Source of the DNA: Cristatella mucedo
Taxonomy: Eukaryota; Bryozoa; Phylactolaemata; Cristatellidae
Assembly (NCBI GenBank): GCA_009760855.2
Contig: WPIO01000072.1
Span: forward strand, 1,098,501-1,162,500
Length of the DNA stretch: 64,000 nt
Direction: 5' to 3'
The notes below the pieces were generated by a model. It had not been told where the DNA came from. It was given only the letters and a program-made list of their open reading frames with translations, and made no database searches. The translations under genes were made by a program, and so were the position numbers. This document shows, in pieces, positions 24,156 through 52,682 of the stretch. Position 1 is the first letter of the stretch, and each line of letters starts with the position of its first letter.

Positions 24156-24427
24156 TTAGAAGGGTGTCCTCGGTAATTTAGTCTGTTGTCGATGGTTGTT
24201 TTTTATCTGCCGAGCCAGTAGTTCCTCCCAAACCCAACTCTGTTTCAAGAAGCTTCAGCATTATATTTCGTGCTTCTTCGGTTACTGAACTTGGCTGCCT
24301 GCGAGGAATTACGTGTCTACAAATGCCGCTGCAGCGGCGGATTGCTTCGTTTTGGAATGCTTATCGCCCGCCCCCTATGCTTGCTTTCATCGAATGACTA
24401 GTGCATGCGAGATTATAGTCTGCCTCA

Positions 24428-24580
24428 CCGGTTTAGAATGGTAGTTAAGATACTCGTCCGGCCAAGGTCTGGCCGAGGTCGAGGGCTCGAGCCCCGCGGT
24501 TTATTTGAAGCGCCTGAAAAAGATTAATTACTCTCAGTGCGCCATGCAAACGAATTACATTATTTATTTTCTCCCAATAA
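24428..24580 (+). mobile_element. SINE-I copy, diverged
   Basis: ggccaaggtctggccgaggt and gggctcgagccccgcggttt with the family body and an AT-rich tail. Confidence 0.78.
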
Positions 24581-25868
24581 TTATGGGCATGCGATTGTAA
24601 CGCCCTGTGTAAGTTATGTTTTGCCAACTCCAGCAATGAGTTGGTGCAATTCTAACTGTCAAAGGCCGCTTTATTGTTACAGCTAACTTGCAACGTGGCT
24701 AGGGCAACCGGGTTTGCCAGCCGCGACTACGGATTTACACCGCTCACTGACCGATCTCGACGATCTAGTTCTCGGCCGCGTACCCTTACTGGTCCGTTAG
24801 TGACCACCACCCCGAGAGGACGAATGTCCGTACGCTAGAGTCCCTAGTTGAGTAGGGTATACTGGTGTTAAATAGGGTGCTGCGACTGACATCTCACTAC
24901 AGGTTCACGCAAGTCTAATTACATTGACCTAGCTCCAACGTGTGCCCAGAAACAGTCCGACCCGGAGCCTGCTATCACCGCCGGCTTTCATTTTCCGAAC
25001 CCGTATGTCCGGTCTTTTGTTTAAGCTGCACGTTATAATTATTTGAGTATACCGAAAATCCGGTAAAATTTATCCCGAAAAAGCTCCAGTTTTCGCGCGA
25101 CGTTGCTCTACGAAACTAACAAAAATTAGCCCCGTCTGTTAAGCGAACGGGCTCGTTTCGATACAAATGCGTCATCCTGTCAACCACGAAGTGAAGAGTC
25201 TATCGACACAGATAGAGTTTGGGATGGCAGATTATTTAGACTAGTGCTGTTTACTCATATGCAGAATGCAAAATCTGAAAAATGCGGCTGTTTGCATAAG
25301 ACATCTACCGCACATTTTACAAGTAAAAAAGGCTTGAGAAGGTATTCGTTTAATGGCGTCCGAATCGAATGGTGACATGTGGAGGTACATTGGGAGTCTT
25401 GAGTACGCCTCTAAGCTCAGTGAGCTACCTGAACGGCATCAGAACCAGCACCAATTGACCCATGTCGCGACACGCCTTAAACAGGCGTCTCGAGAAACAC
25501 AACAGCATATTGGAACAACTCGCCATACCCAGCAAAAGTCGGCTTCCGACTTTTGCAGCCAAACAACTTCCCTCTGCTTGCTCCTCGCGAAAGTAACTTC
25601 TTCGGAGATACGTTCGAGCGATGCCGGAGATGCTACGATAGGTCACTAAATCAACTTGCACGGCATCCGATAGAAGAGAACAGACCTGCTGTTTTCGCAA
25701 CGACACGAGAATCCTCGTTTTCGTTGAGCAAGAAGGAGCCACGGTACTCCAGCAGCATTCTTGCTTTGGCAGCCGAGCAGTATGGCAGAAGAACAGCATC
25801 GGTAGTGGTACGGCAGACGAGCAGCTACCAACAGACTTAAAACGCAGACGAGCAGCTACCGACAGACT
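24581..25868 (-). other. Downstream flank / possible 3' UTR of gene A
   Basis: Single-copy-looking sequence after the gene A stop. An AATAAA on the minus strand near 24670 (gctttattg in plus reading) is the nearest clear polyadenylation signal. The plus-strand 98-codon frame at 25353 has no recognisable family. Confidence 0.4.

Positions 25869-25874
<6 letters not shown>
25813..25874. repeat. 31-bp tandem duplication spanning the gene A stop codon
   Basis: gcagacgagcagctacc recurs at 25813 and 25844, with the remainder of the 31-bp unit differing at two positions. The TGA of gene A (25871-25869) lies in the second unit, and the first unit carries TAA at the matching place. Confidence 0.9.
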
Positions 25875-42611
<16,737 letters not shown>

Positions 42612-42855
42612 TCCTTTGAATCTTTGAAGCCCTGGTCAATCGGTGTGGTGTCAGCTCAAGCTTCCGTGAAACATGACAGACGTCAACGGTTGGCTGAGGC
42701 AGGTGGCTGCAACCAGAGCCCTGCAGAAGATAGACATGGGCAACATATGTGGCAGCTGCCAAACCCCGTGCTGCCTTTACAGCTTGCAAAGAGTCATGAG
42801 TAAAATTGGAGTAGATGCTATCGTGGAGCAAGCTAAAAGGTAATGATAAACGTCG

Positions 42856-42932
42856 GCTCATTCAACAGCCTCATTTACATAGCAGCAGAAAGTGCTTTAG
42901 TAGCTATCGCTCGCACTCTTGCACTGGCCAAG
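42856..42932 (-). mobile_element. SINE-II fragment, reverse
   Basis: ttcaacagcctcatttacat and gcagcagaaagtgctttagt match the reversed tail only. Confidence 0.5.
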
Positions 42933-42960
42933 GAAGAATTGTCTGCTCTGTGGCTTAAAA

Positions 42961-43046
42961 AATATAAATCATTCGCATAGCACCCAAAGAGAACTTAACC
43001 TCTATTCAGGCACTTCACAAATGCCACCGGGCTCGAGCCTAGGTGA
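42961..43046 (-). mobile_element. SINE-I fragment, reverse
   Basis: agagaacttaacctctattc and accgggctcgagcc match the reversed body and B box; the head is missing. Confidence 0.7.
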
Positions 43047-43049
43047 AGG

Positions 43050-45840
43050 CCGGTATGCACCTGTATGCATCGAGCTGCCATCCTCTAATATACGATTGAT
43101 TACTTATTGATTACTATAATATTAGTAATAATTATTTTATTAATATATTAGTATTGCTTAATATCTAACCTATCATTGATTACTTATTGTACGTACCTTA
43201 GGTGCAGGCCGGCACGGCAGCTGTGGCTCATCAACTCGCCGTTGACGAACTATCATGAGAAGCAGAGGGAGGGCGAGCTGTCTGGCAATGGGAGCTTAGG
43301 AGGTACGGCTGTGTACTATACAGCTGCAAACGTCGTTCAAACATTCAGCTTGCACTGGATGGCTGATGGAGACAGGATAACAGATTTTGGTGCCTACCTC
43401 AACCTCAGGAGTAGTAAAACATTTGAAAGCTTAAAAACTAGATAAAAGTGATTGTGCAACCTTACTAGTGCAAGGATTCATTGGGTACACTCGGTAGCTC
43501 CAGTGACGGCATTGCATTTGATATCTAGGCACCTTTCCTGTTTCAGGACCGGTTGAGGTATGTGGAAGAAAACACGAGGAAATGAAAGTAGGTTGCACCT
43601 AGAGCAGCAGTGAGTAGTTCGTAGTATCTAACAGCATGACAGCATGACTGTATGCTGGACACAGTAGAATCCGGCAGTACGGTCGAGATTGAGAGGGTTG
43701 AAAACAAGGGGAGTAGACTTTTTACTATGCTACTGCACAAAGTTGCTGCCACTGCTTCAGGACTGATATTCAAAATGGTACTAGAATCAAAGCAGAGTAT
43801 AACTGCACATGCCAGCCATATTTCACCACTTCTGATTCGTTAGCTTGCTTAGTCTTAAAAAACTATACAGCTCATTAATTAATAACTGATTAATAATGGC
43901 CTCATCCAAAATCCCAGACTAGTGAAAGCGTAGTATCAGCTGCATAAAACGCATAGATTAATTAATTTAAGACAGCCCAATCAGTAAGCCTGTATAATCT
44001 TCAATGGGTTTGCATAGCTGTAGCACCGTGATACCGAAGGCTCGTCTAGACTCTGAAATTCCAAAATCAGAAGGCTAGATGAATAAGACATGGGCAAGTG
44101 GACTCTTTTACAACCTATTGTTGCTTAATTGGTGATGCTTTTTTTTAAATTTGTTGGATTTTTGCATGCTAGTAGGCTTACCTCTCGGGGGCTATTTTGG
44201 CAACCATTGCTGCTGTGCGTGGCTATGAGCATGAGCCGTTTTCAACATTAAAAAGCATGTTTAAATAACAAACACAATATTGAGTTAATTTTCAGTAGAT
44301 TAAGTAGCAGTAAACATCCCCCACAAATGCTGTAGTGCTATGGGAAAATAATAGTAAATTATGTCGTATTTGGGAGGCTGAACCCACAATCTCCTACATT
44401 AGAGGCAAGAGCCAAACCAGATCACCAATTTAGACTAAAAAAATCATTCGAAAATTTCAAAAATCGCATCGAGGTTTCAAGTGCATCCCAGAGAGCATAG
44501 ATGAAAACCGTATTCGCGTTGGCATGGTCCCTTGGCTTTAGTTGCTTAAAAGATTGTGGAAACAGACATTTCAGACCAGATTACCATCTGCTAATTAGGG
44601 CATGCATTGCGATTCCAAAGCTGCAAAGCTAAACTGGAGTGATCCAGATAACAGAAATCATGGCCAGAGAGGAATTACCTGTATTACAAATTTATAAAGC
44701 CAATTCCTGGTGAACGTGTGGCAACCCCATACTGATCTTCCTGAAGCAAATGAACATATACAGAAGGAGAAGTACTTACCTCAGAAAGTGGTAAAGCTTA
44801 AATAGAGATGAGCAAAGTTAGTTCAAAAAGATCGCAACCCGTGGATTTAGAAACATCCATAGATTTGGCGACATGCATAAAGAAGTTTAAATCCAACCTG
44901 TCCAAGCAGGATTTGTTGGGTCCCAGTGCATTGTCCTTTGTGTGCACACGCCTGCTGATACAGTGCATGCTATCACTAACCGATAGATGTCCTATATTTG
45001 CAGCATTTGTTTGATGTTAAGAAAGCGATTTAGTTTTCTTAAGATGCTATACAAGTATTTTATTAATCATCATTATTATTTCTTTGCTACACCATGTCGT
45101 GTATAACACGTCTTGCTCCAGAGATCACCTCACGCTGTTATGTCACCACACTTGGCTATATTATGTAGTCTTCCGTGAATATTCTGTAAGTCTAAAATTG
45201 TTAAAAATATATAAAAACTGTATTGCAACTGCTTTAATTCCAGCATTATGTCTAGAGAACCATGTCAACTGCAGACCTGAAGTGCTGAGCCAATAAACTG
45301 GTTTTAATTGATATTCGAATTCTCTTTGTTGTAGTGTCTGCCACAATATATTCACAGTGTTACACCTAGCCGAATATAAAAAGGGAGCTGAACCATCAAC
45401 TGGTTTTACACAGCACTATAACAGACTACTAAAAAGATGCTATAGCATGTTTTTCTGAAACGGCATTACACAAAGACGTCGACTATCCAGAGCAAAACTC
45501 AAAACCTGTGCACACGAGCTGAATGGCTGTTAAGGTCTAAGTTAATGAAAGGCTGTTGATGTCTTACACTTTACTAGATCCTTGCGGTCAGAAATCGAGA
45601 TGTGGGGCAGGTAGGTGTCTGCTCCTAGTTCAGGCTTACTGCTAATCTGGCACAACTCAAATGTTTTCACCAGAAAACAGAAATAAATATTCCAATTGAA
45701 GTCGCCCAATTTTGCCTTGATACCCCAGCATTCGTAAGAAGATTTGATAAGCCAAACAGAGGCTAGTGGCATTTTTCAACCTTAACTGTGCATATTGTCA
45801 AATTTTGATACAGAGACATGGCCTAAACAGACATGGCTAA
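43050..45840. other. Upstream flank of gene A, unremarkable AT-rich DNA
   Basis: No coding motif, tandem repeat or well-preserved transposon recognised in either strand. Confidence 0.5.
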
Positions 45841-45845
45841 GAAAA

Positions 45846-45965
45846 TTTCAGAGCTTCCTAAGAGAATGTAATCTCTATCCAGTTGCTTTAAATTTGCCTC
45901 AGGGCTCGAGCCCACGGTCGTAGTAGTGAAAAGTGAGCACCTTACCTCTGGACTGAACTAGAGTG
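45846..45965 (-). mobile_element. SINE-I copy, reverse
   Basis: agagaatgtaatctctatcc body, cagggctcgagcccacggtc B-box region and gagcaccttacctctggact head. Confidence 0.74.
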
Positions 45966-46049
45966 GCATGAAGTGATGGCCACCCTCACAGAAGCCAGTG
46001 TACTGCAGTTATGATCAGCCTTAGTAAAAAAAAAACTGAACTACAGGGG

Positions 46050-46185
46050 AGCTAATTTAGTAGCCTCATTTATGAAGGAGCAGAAGAGCTAATCTGCTTT
46101 AAATCTGCTAAGCCTGCTGCAGCAGGCTTAGCAGATTTCAGCTTACTGCAGGCACTGCTCCGGGTTTTGAAATGCAATCACTTTA
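46050..46185 (-). mobile_element. SINE-II remnant containing a palindrome
   Basis: agctaatttagtagcctcat and aggagcagaagagct match the reversed tail; the middle holds the 38-bp palindrome at 46101. Confidence 0.6.
46101..46138. repeat. Perfect 38-bp palindrome
   Basis: aaatctgctaagcctgctg is followed at once by its exact reverse complement, with no spacer. It sits within a minus-strand SINE remnant. It could form a 19-bp hairpin or cruciform. Confidence 0.95.
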
Positions 46186-46739
46186 CCGCTTGGAAAGACC
46201 CAGCAGCAAAAAATCTTCCAGCTAATAATATAGAATTGCTTTCGGGTAGGACTTTAATAAACGACCCGAGTCGTAAAGTTCGAGCTCCATATATCTTGGC
46301 AGAGATATTGGGCCCCACAGAACCACTGATGATTGAAACCCAAGATTGCAAACTAATTTCTTCTACCTATACCATCACTCCAGGTTTAAAGACCGCACAC
46401 GAACATGGCCAATCGCCCGAGTCAATTTCGCCAAACTGAGAGGAGTGAAGCGTTTCTCACCGAAACCTCATTACTCGGTACCTCCACCACCTGGCTGACT
46501 GATTCGTTCGTGTCAAGGGTCTCTGTATACACAGGGCAGTGAGTCATGCCCTATAGATAGTCTTAGATAGATCTTATAGATAGTCTTAGCAAAAGCAGGG
46601 GCTCTCTTACACGAGACCTGTGTACAAGGATGCTAACAGCTATCTCAACCTGGCTTGTTTCTGCACAACAGTTGCCTATCCGTTGCTGGGGCTCTGCTAA
46701 AAGACCAGGTTACCTTGTGAACTCAAGCCAATCCATTTT

Positions 46740-47235
46740 TACAACGCCTAGAAAGAGATGTAGCTCTCTGAGGTGCTTTATCAAATGTATTTTTATTATT
46801 GCTATTATTATTAATCTAGCTCCCCATTCCTCTTAAGAGCCAAGGAACCAAACCTAGTTGGGACACACTCAACAGAGCCCAACAAGGCCCAATAATAATA
46901 ATAATAATGCACTTGATAAAGCACCCTCAGATAACTCAATCTCTTACTAGGGGCTTTACATTTTCTGCAAAGGAAACACAATTGAATGGTGAGTGGTATC
47001 ATGCTTAATAAACAACATGAGTAACATGGTTAGGGGTGACATGCACAGGGTCAGCATGCAGCCTGGTTAGTGGCAACATGCAACGGTGTCAGCAAGCATA
47101 AGCAGATAAAGAACGAATCACAGGAACCCGCTAAATGCTGTCATAAATAGGTGGGTTTTTAATTTCTTTTTAAATGCGGTCAAGTCAGGGGATGTCATGA
47201 CGGAAGTCGGGAGTGAGTTCCAGTGAGTTACACAT
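46740..47235. mobile_element. Two L2-B LINE 3' fragments, head to head
   Basis: A short plus-strand end (46740-46815, ctagaaagagatgtagctct, then a TTATTATTGC tail) is followed by a minus-strand copy (46888-47235) with an AATAATAATAATAATG tail and the cagggtcagcatgcagcctg segment. Both are non-coding. Confidence 0.7.
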
Positions 47236-47479
47236 GCCATTTGTCACTCTGGGTCTATGAGATAGCATACAAGGGCTGGTACAAGTTAAAAATGACACTG
47301 CCAAGCCCAGTCCAGCTCAGTCCGGTGAATTATGTCAGTTTCAAATTCAAAGCGGCCACAAATATGAGAGCGAATGGCACCGGCATCGATTGAACCGATT
47401 GAACTGAGCAGGCACTTGACCTATTGCCAGCTTACGACCAATCTCATGCGACTGAAGTAACACTCCTGGTGCTGCTCGA

Positions 47480-48760
47480 AACTAGACTAAAATATGTACA
47501 GCAACCGCAGAAAAAGGAAAGTGGATAGTGTAAATGCTGCTTTACAACAGGAGCCAAGCTGTTTCCACCTCCCTCCCAACGTCGGTGGGGATCGGTTACT
47601 TCGCATGGGCTGGCGGCTCTGGTAATCAGGGGTGCAGCAAGTGATTTGGGCCGTCGGAAGCGAGGTCTCCATAAGTAGCAGTAATTGGCGAACGCCGAGA
47701 GTCGGTAAGCGAGCACACAACTGAACCGGCAATGTAGGCGACTCACCTGGACGATGGCGACGGCGGACGACGCCGGCTGACGCCGAAGCCTTCCCGCCCG
47801 TCCTCAATCGATCGATTAGAACGGTTGCGATGGTAGGCGGGGCTGGCTAGGGAGTTGCTGAGAGCTCGTCGCAGACTTGCTGACTACACTGAATGCTCGC
47901 GGCTCAGGTTGACAGGGCCCAGACGGCTAGCTGGCACAACCAGAGGGCAAACTAATTGCTTCACAGCTCCGCCCCCAGCAGCCGCATGGGATTCGCCTGC
48001 TAGGGACGGTGACTAGTGTGACCCTGGACAGTCGGTCACGGTCACACTATGCGGCCCCGCGCCCAGCCCCCGCCGTCGGTCGAGTTGACCCTGCCGACTC
48101 TAAACGCGCAGTCGGGCATTCGTTGAGAGCCATCGTCGGCAGAGGTTCGGGCAAAAGCGGGGCGAGACGAGACGGAGCAACTTCGAGAAATAAGCTTCAA
48201 ACTGCATCAGACGACTGGCATGCGCAGAAGGAACTGCTCGGCGTGCTCGGCGTGCTCGGCGCGCTGCTGGGCAAACAGTAACTGCTTTGTGCAATTCGTC
48301 GGTCGATAGCATGATTGCAGTGCTCCCGCTCCGGCGGCTCGCTGCCACTGCTGGCTGAGACTACCAGCAAAATCGCAGCTGACACGATCGCTCTCCGATC
48401 TGGCCTGAAGTCCAGGTGCGATCGACCTTCGACCTCGCAGAGGACCCGAGGCGGGGTGTGTGCGATGAAAACGTCTGAAGCTAGCGGCGAACCAGCGCCC
48501 AAACTGCTCGGTTGCTCTTTCTGGCCCTAAACTTCCCACCCTACCCCACCCCCTCGAGCACGAACGGGCGGCGCGATAGTCGAAGTGCCTCGCAGCAGTA
48601 TAACGCTGGGAGCGAAGCTGCAAAGAGCCTAGAACGGCTGTAAGAACAGTGGCGACGACAACAGGACCTACGAACAGTGCAGGCGGCACTTTGAGGCTCG
48701 AAGAGCAGTGTGGAGCATTTTTCTTTAGAAACTAGAAATCGCGCCTCCTACAATCTGGTG
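47480..48760. promoter_or_regulatory. GC/CpG-rich promoter-like region upstream of gene A
   Basis: About 1.3 kb much richer in G, C and CpG than its surroundings, with a GC-box-like ctccgcccccagc at about 47968 and inverted gtgacc/ggtcac elements near 48019-48044. Open frames on both strands here reflect composition; none has a recognisable protein. It could drive gene A (minus) through a 5' UTR exon, or an unseen plus-strand transcript. Confidence 0.45.
47747..47860 (-). other. Possible 5' non-coding exon of gene A (donor side)
   Basis: The minus strand has a strong donor, CATCGTCCAG|GTGAGTCG, at 47747/47746 within the CpG-rich block, 5.1 kb upstream of the gene A start codon. The matching acceptor would be ttgaccag just upstream of 42611. 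The 5' boundary is unknown. Inference only. Confidence 0.3.
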
Positions 48761-50119
48761 TGGGCAGTTGCCGGCTCAGGTGATAATTAAAGCTTTTTCA
48801 CCCTGCAGTCACGGGGGGGGGCTCGGGATTCCACCATCTTGCAGCATTTCACAGTGCATATTCTCATTCAGAATTTTAGGAATTCGAAAGAGATTGGTTT
48901 AAAGAGCCCCAACCCACGATCCCATCGTCTTATCGTACGACTTGACAGTTTGCTTCTGGCGGTCCTCCCTGTATTTCTCACCTTTCTTCGGCTTACTGGA
49001 AGCAGTCATTCGTTATTCCCGAAGAAGAAGCGAAAGTTTGCTCTCCTGTCCAATAAAGAGAGCAGCAACCATTCAAGTGCTCGCCGCTTTTCCCACAGAA
49101 GCTTGTATACCGCTTCGAGCTTGTATACCGCTTCGAGCTTGCATACCGCTCCGCTTACTCAGCCAGGGTGCTTTTTGGCCTCTCATCTGAAACATGTCAT
49201 CCGCAAATCGACGTTCGCATCGACTGCTCGCTAATCTTGGTCAATGTTCAATGGTCAATTTAGCAACGGCCTCAAATGACTACGATTGCTTTGCTAAGCA
49301 AGCTGTACAAGGCGAGCCACCTTCAGCAGACTATCCTCACGGTTCACAACATTGCTACGACGGCCTAGGCGCCGGCATTTCGTCGTGAAATCTTCCGAGC
49401 ATACTCTTCCAGACTACATCAGCCGCAGCCGTCGCTCATTCCAACAGCGATCTTCCGTCGAGGCAGCTAACTCCGGATCTGCATAACAATCGCCGGCTAA
49501 TGAAGTCGCCTCGCTGATTAAGTATGCGAATTAACTTTCTCTGATCAAGCAGGAGATGAGCTCACTTGCTAACGAAGTTCTAGAGGCTGTCATTGAGAAA
49601 CTACAGGCAACTCGCAATATGTCACGCCACCAACGTCTGGTGCTCCACTTGACAAGTTCTGGCCTTTTGCCTGAGCCCCCCTTGTGCCCGAGTAACGCCG
49701 AGCGTCTCGTGTGATCACACTCTCAGCTGGCACACAGCAGTGCCAGAAGGCGAGGAGTCGACTCAATACGAGCTGGAGCGTGGCCTTTTTGTCCGATGTT
49801 CAACACAATCTGTCTCACCATGACTGTGGCGTGGTTGCTAACCGCACGGACCGCGACGACTGCTACGAGGCGGACTGCTTGTCGTTGCACCGTTACGTAG
49901 CCGTTGTGAGGCTTATGACCTGGTGGCCTTTGGTATTCAATCGCGGTGCTCGAATATTTTGGATTTCAGAAGGTCACCACCCGCAAGAAGAAAGCGAAAC
50001 GTGCTATCAGCGTCACTACAGAGAGACTCTATTAGCCTCCGCATATATCCAATTCGATTGCGAAGTGCTTGGTCTGAGGTCTGACCTCTTGGCCAAGTAC
50101 GGAAAAGACTTAGTCCAAG
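48761..50119. other. Unidentified sequence with a 137-codon open frame
   Basis: The frame 49711-50124 (plus) is rich in Arg, His and Cys without known domain order; another frame near 49550-49640 reads like a short helical segment (SSLANEVLEAVIEKLQATRN). It might be part of a transposon gag-like region, but no diagnostic motif (CCHC, RT, integrase) is present. An 18-bp repeat lies at 49101. Confidence 0.3.
49101..49154. repeat. 18-bp direct repeat, three copies
   Basis: gcttgtataccgcttcga repeats at 49101, 49119 and 49137, the last copy with three changes. Confidence 0.9.
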
Positions 50120-50262
50120 GGTAGGGTTAAGGTGCTCACTCTTCACAAACCAGGTCGTAGGTTCAAGCCCTGCAGTGGGCTAACAAGGATGGAACACTGA
50201 AAGTGGTGTCCATATCCAGTAAGGCTCTTCTGCCGCTTTATAATGAGGCTGTTGACTAAGCT
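50120..50262 (+). mobile_element. SINE-II (tRNA-derived, second tail type)
   Basis: ggttaaggtgctcactcttc head and aggttcaagccctgcagtgg B-box region, but the 3' part (ggctcttctgccgctttata, atgaggctgtt) differs from SINE-I. Confidence 0.78.
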
Positions 50263-50504
50263 AAACTGATTCTTTTTAACTTTAAAGAGTCTCTCGCTTA
50301 ACTGTGAGTTCACTTTGGTCCCCAATGATCTACTTAAGGTGGTCTTCACTCGCCTTGCCGCAGCCTCGCCTCGCATCTAATCGTCATACAAACAAAGGTA
50401 TCTGATAGTAGTACGGTGATGCGCCCTATGGATGCATTAAAACGGGAAGTTGTCAAGCGGACGGTCCAGTCACTGTTGTCGCTGAAGAGTAAATAAATAA
50501 ATCC

Positions 50505-50672
50505 TAGCTGATTAAACAGCCTCTTTTTTTATAGCGACAGAAGAGCCTTTACAGCTATCACCACCGCTTGCAGTGGCGATACAGAATCGCCCACCACAGG
50601 AATCGAACCCACGACCTCGGTTCCGAGGTCGTGAAAGCAACCGCCTTACCTAGTGTGCCATCACGGCTCACA
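50505..50672 (-). mobile_element. SINE-II copy, reverse
   Basis: Reversed tail aacagcctctttttttatag, gaatcgaacccacgacctcg B-box region, and tgccatcacggctca as the reversed start. The longest complete SINE-II copy here, 240 bp from the plus-strand copy. Confidence 0.8.
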
Positions 50673-52682
50673 AGCTGCTAATATTGAAAATTTAATTGCA
50701 GCTGGCCAATTACTAATTATTAATGAAAAATTTCCACCCGTGTGTGCTGCTGAGCGGCAAAAAAAACAATAATAACCTCAACCACAGTGCTGTTTTCCCA
50801 AGGATTTTTGCTTGCAGCTGAACACATCCGTAACTACTTTGAATCCAGCTTCCGTGACTTTTGCATTATAATGCAGGAAAGCCATGGCTGGGTGTTTCTG
50901 ATTAAATTTGAATCCTTTTCAAGCACTAAACACATCTTCATTGATTGCTTGTGCTGTAGCAGCGGCAATAGGTTTTGCCGAATCCACTCCCAACAATGGC
51001 CGCCTGGTCGACTATTGCTGTAGGTTGTTTTAAAGTAATCCCATGGCATCAACACGAGTGAAATTGATGCCAAAGTAAAAAAACGTTCCAGCACGCAATT
51101 TTTTAAAGGCGACAACCACCGCGGCATGGACAGTAGAAACACTATATCTAGTAGGATGTGGCCCTTTCCCGATTACCGACCACTTCAGCTGTGCGTGCTG
51201 ACATGGACTCAACGAGTTTCCGAGTTACGTCGGATGGTATATGTTGTGAGCGTACGTATGCGCGAGTATTGCTAAACAGCAAACGACTTAAGCACTCGAA
51301 ACACAACCGAACTCGACAACGTTTAATCAACAACTCTTCTACAGCCGTTAAAGCTAATGGAGCTTCCTGATGTCTTCGCCCAGGAACGCTGCGCTCCGAT
51401 TGGCCAGCGCCGTTGCTAGCGCCAGCAGCAGGAACGCTTCGCCTCGATTGGTCAGTCAAAGTCGCGAGGCCGCCTCCCCCCCCCCAGCCAAGTACCGGCA
51501 GACGACTAGTGAGCGCAGTGGCGCTGTCGTAGGATGTCGCAAGCATCTCTGTTATACGATCTCAATAGTATAGCCTGCCAGACCACCAGCAATGTGTCCC
51601 GTAATTCGGCCACCGATCTTATTTTAGTGTCTAGAGCTCTCCACCGACGCTGAACCCCAATCCACCGATGTTCAATCGGATTAAGGTCCGGGTTCTGACT
51701 CGGCCGCTGCAAGCTTGTGAAATAAGGGGCCCTGTTGAGAAACACTGCAGCACAACATTGGCATTATTTTTCAGATCGTTTTTCTGTTAATACATAAAAT
51801 TATTGCCTAGCAGTCGTAATGCACTAGGCACAGCGAAGTCGTCCAAGAAGGAAGCTGTCTATATTAATTATGCCCTCAGCTCTGTGAAGGGCCCCTACAC
51901 AGCCTGCTGCGAAGCCTCCTCACACCACCACTGATCCAGACCCGAACTTCACAGTATATGGAAAGCAGACGTCAGCATATGCTTTGTCACTCCAGCGTCG
52001 AACGTAGGATCGACGTTTGCGGCTGCCATACACGGTGTACTAACTTTCGTCGGTACAGAATACCCACGTCAAATCTTCGGTAGTCCAGAGCCTATGCTGC
52101 CACTTCCATAGAAGACCTGTTTCCCTATGGGCTTTCGTCAGTAGTGGAGCTTTCTTTGCCACTCTTGTCTTAAGCCCTTGTTCGCTGAGCTACCAACTAA
52201 TCATCCGCTCACTGATGATCTTGCCGCATGGTGAGCTTGAGTGCTTTGGCATGGACTCGAGCAGGGGCAAAGTGGGCCGGCCTTCAGGCGCTCCGTTTCA
52301 GGAACCGATCAACCCTCCTAGTAAAATCCCGAGGGTGCCCAGACGCAGGCTGGTTCTTCATCGTCCCTAAAACAGACATTTTTCGAATATTATTGTAGCC
52401 GAGTTTCAGGGTCAGAGGCTATTTCCCGCCAAACCCTGCCATACTCCGGCCAAGCTGCCGCTCGCCATGCCGCTGAGCTAGGGTAAGACGAGCGGCCGTC
52501 AGGTTAGACCTTTTTGTAATATCGCATGCGCCAACAACAACGCGGGAACTAAACAAGTCTACAGGGAGGGTCCTATACAAAGTACACTATGGGGCGCAAG
52601 ACGACGCAGCAAACGCGAACAAACTTGTTAGTTGGTCAGTCGGCTTCCGAAGTCCCTCCGTTGTACCGACTCCTGTTCCAAC

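Noticed and set aside
48207-48689. 160-codon minus-strand frame in the CpG-rich block
   Set aside because: GC-rich composition lowers stop frequency on both strands; overlapping frames of similar length exist and none resembles a protein family.
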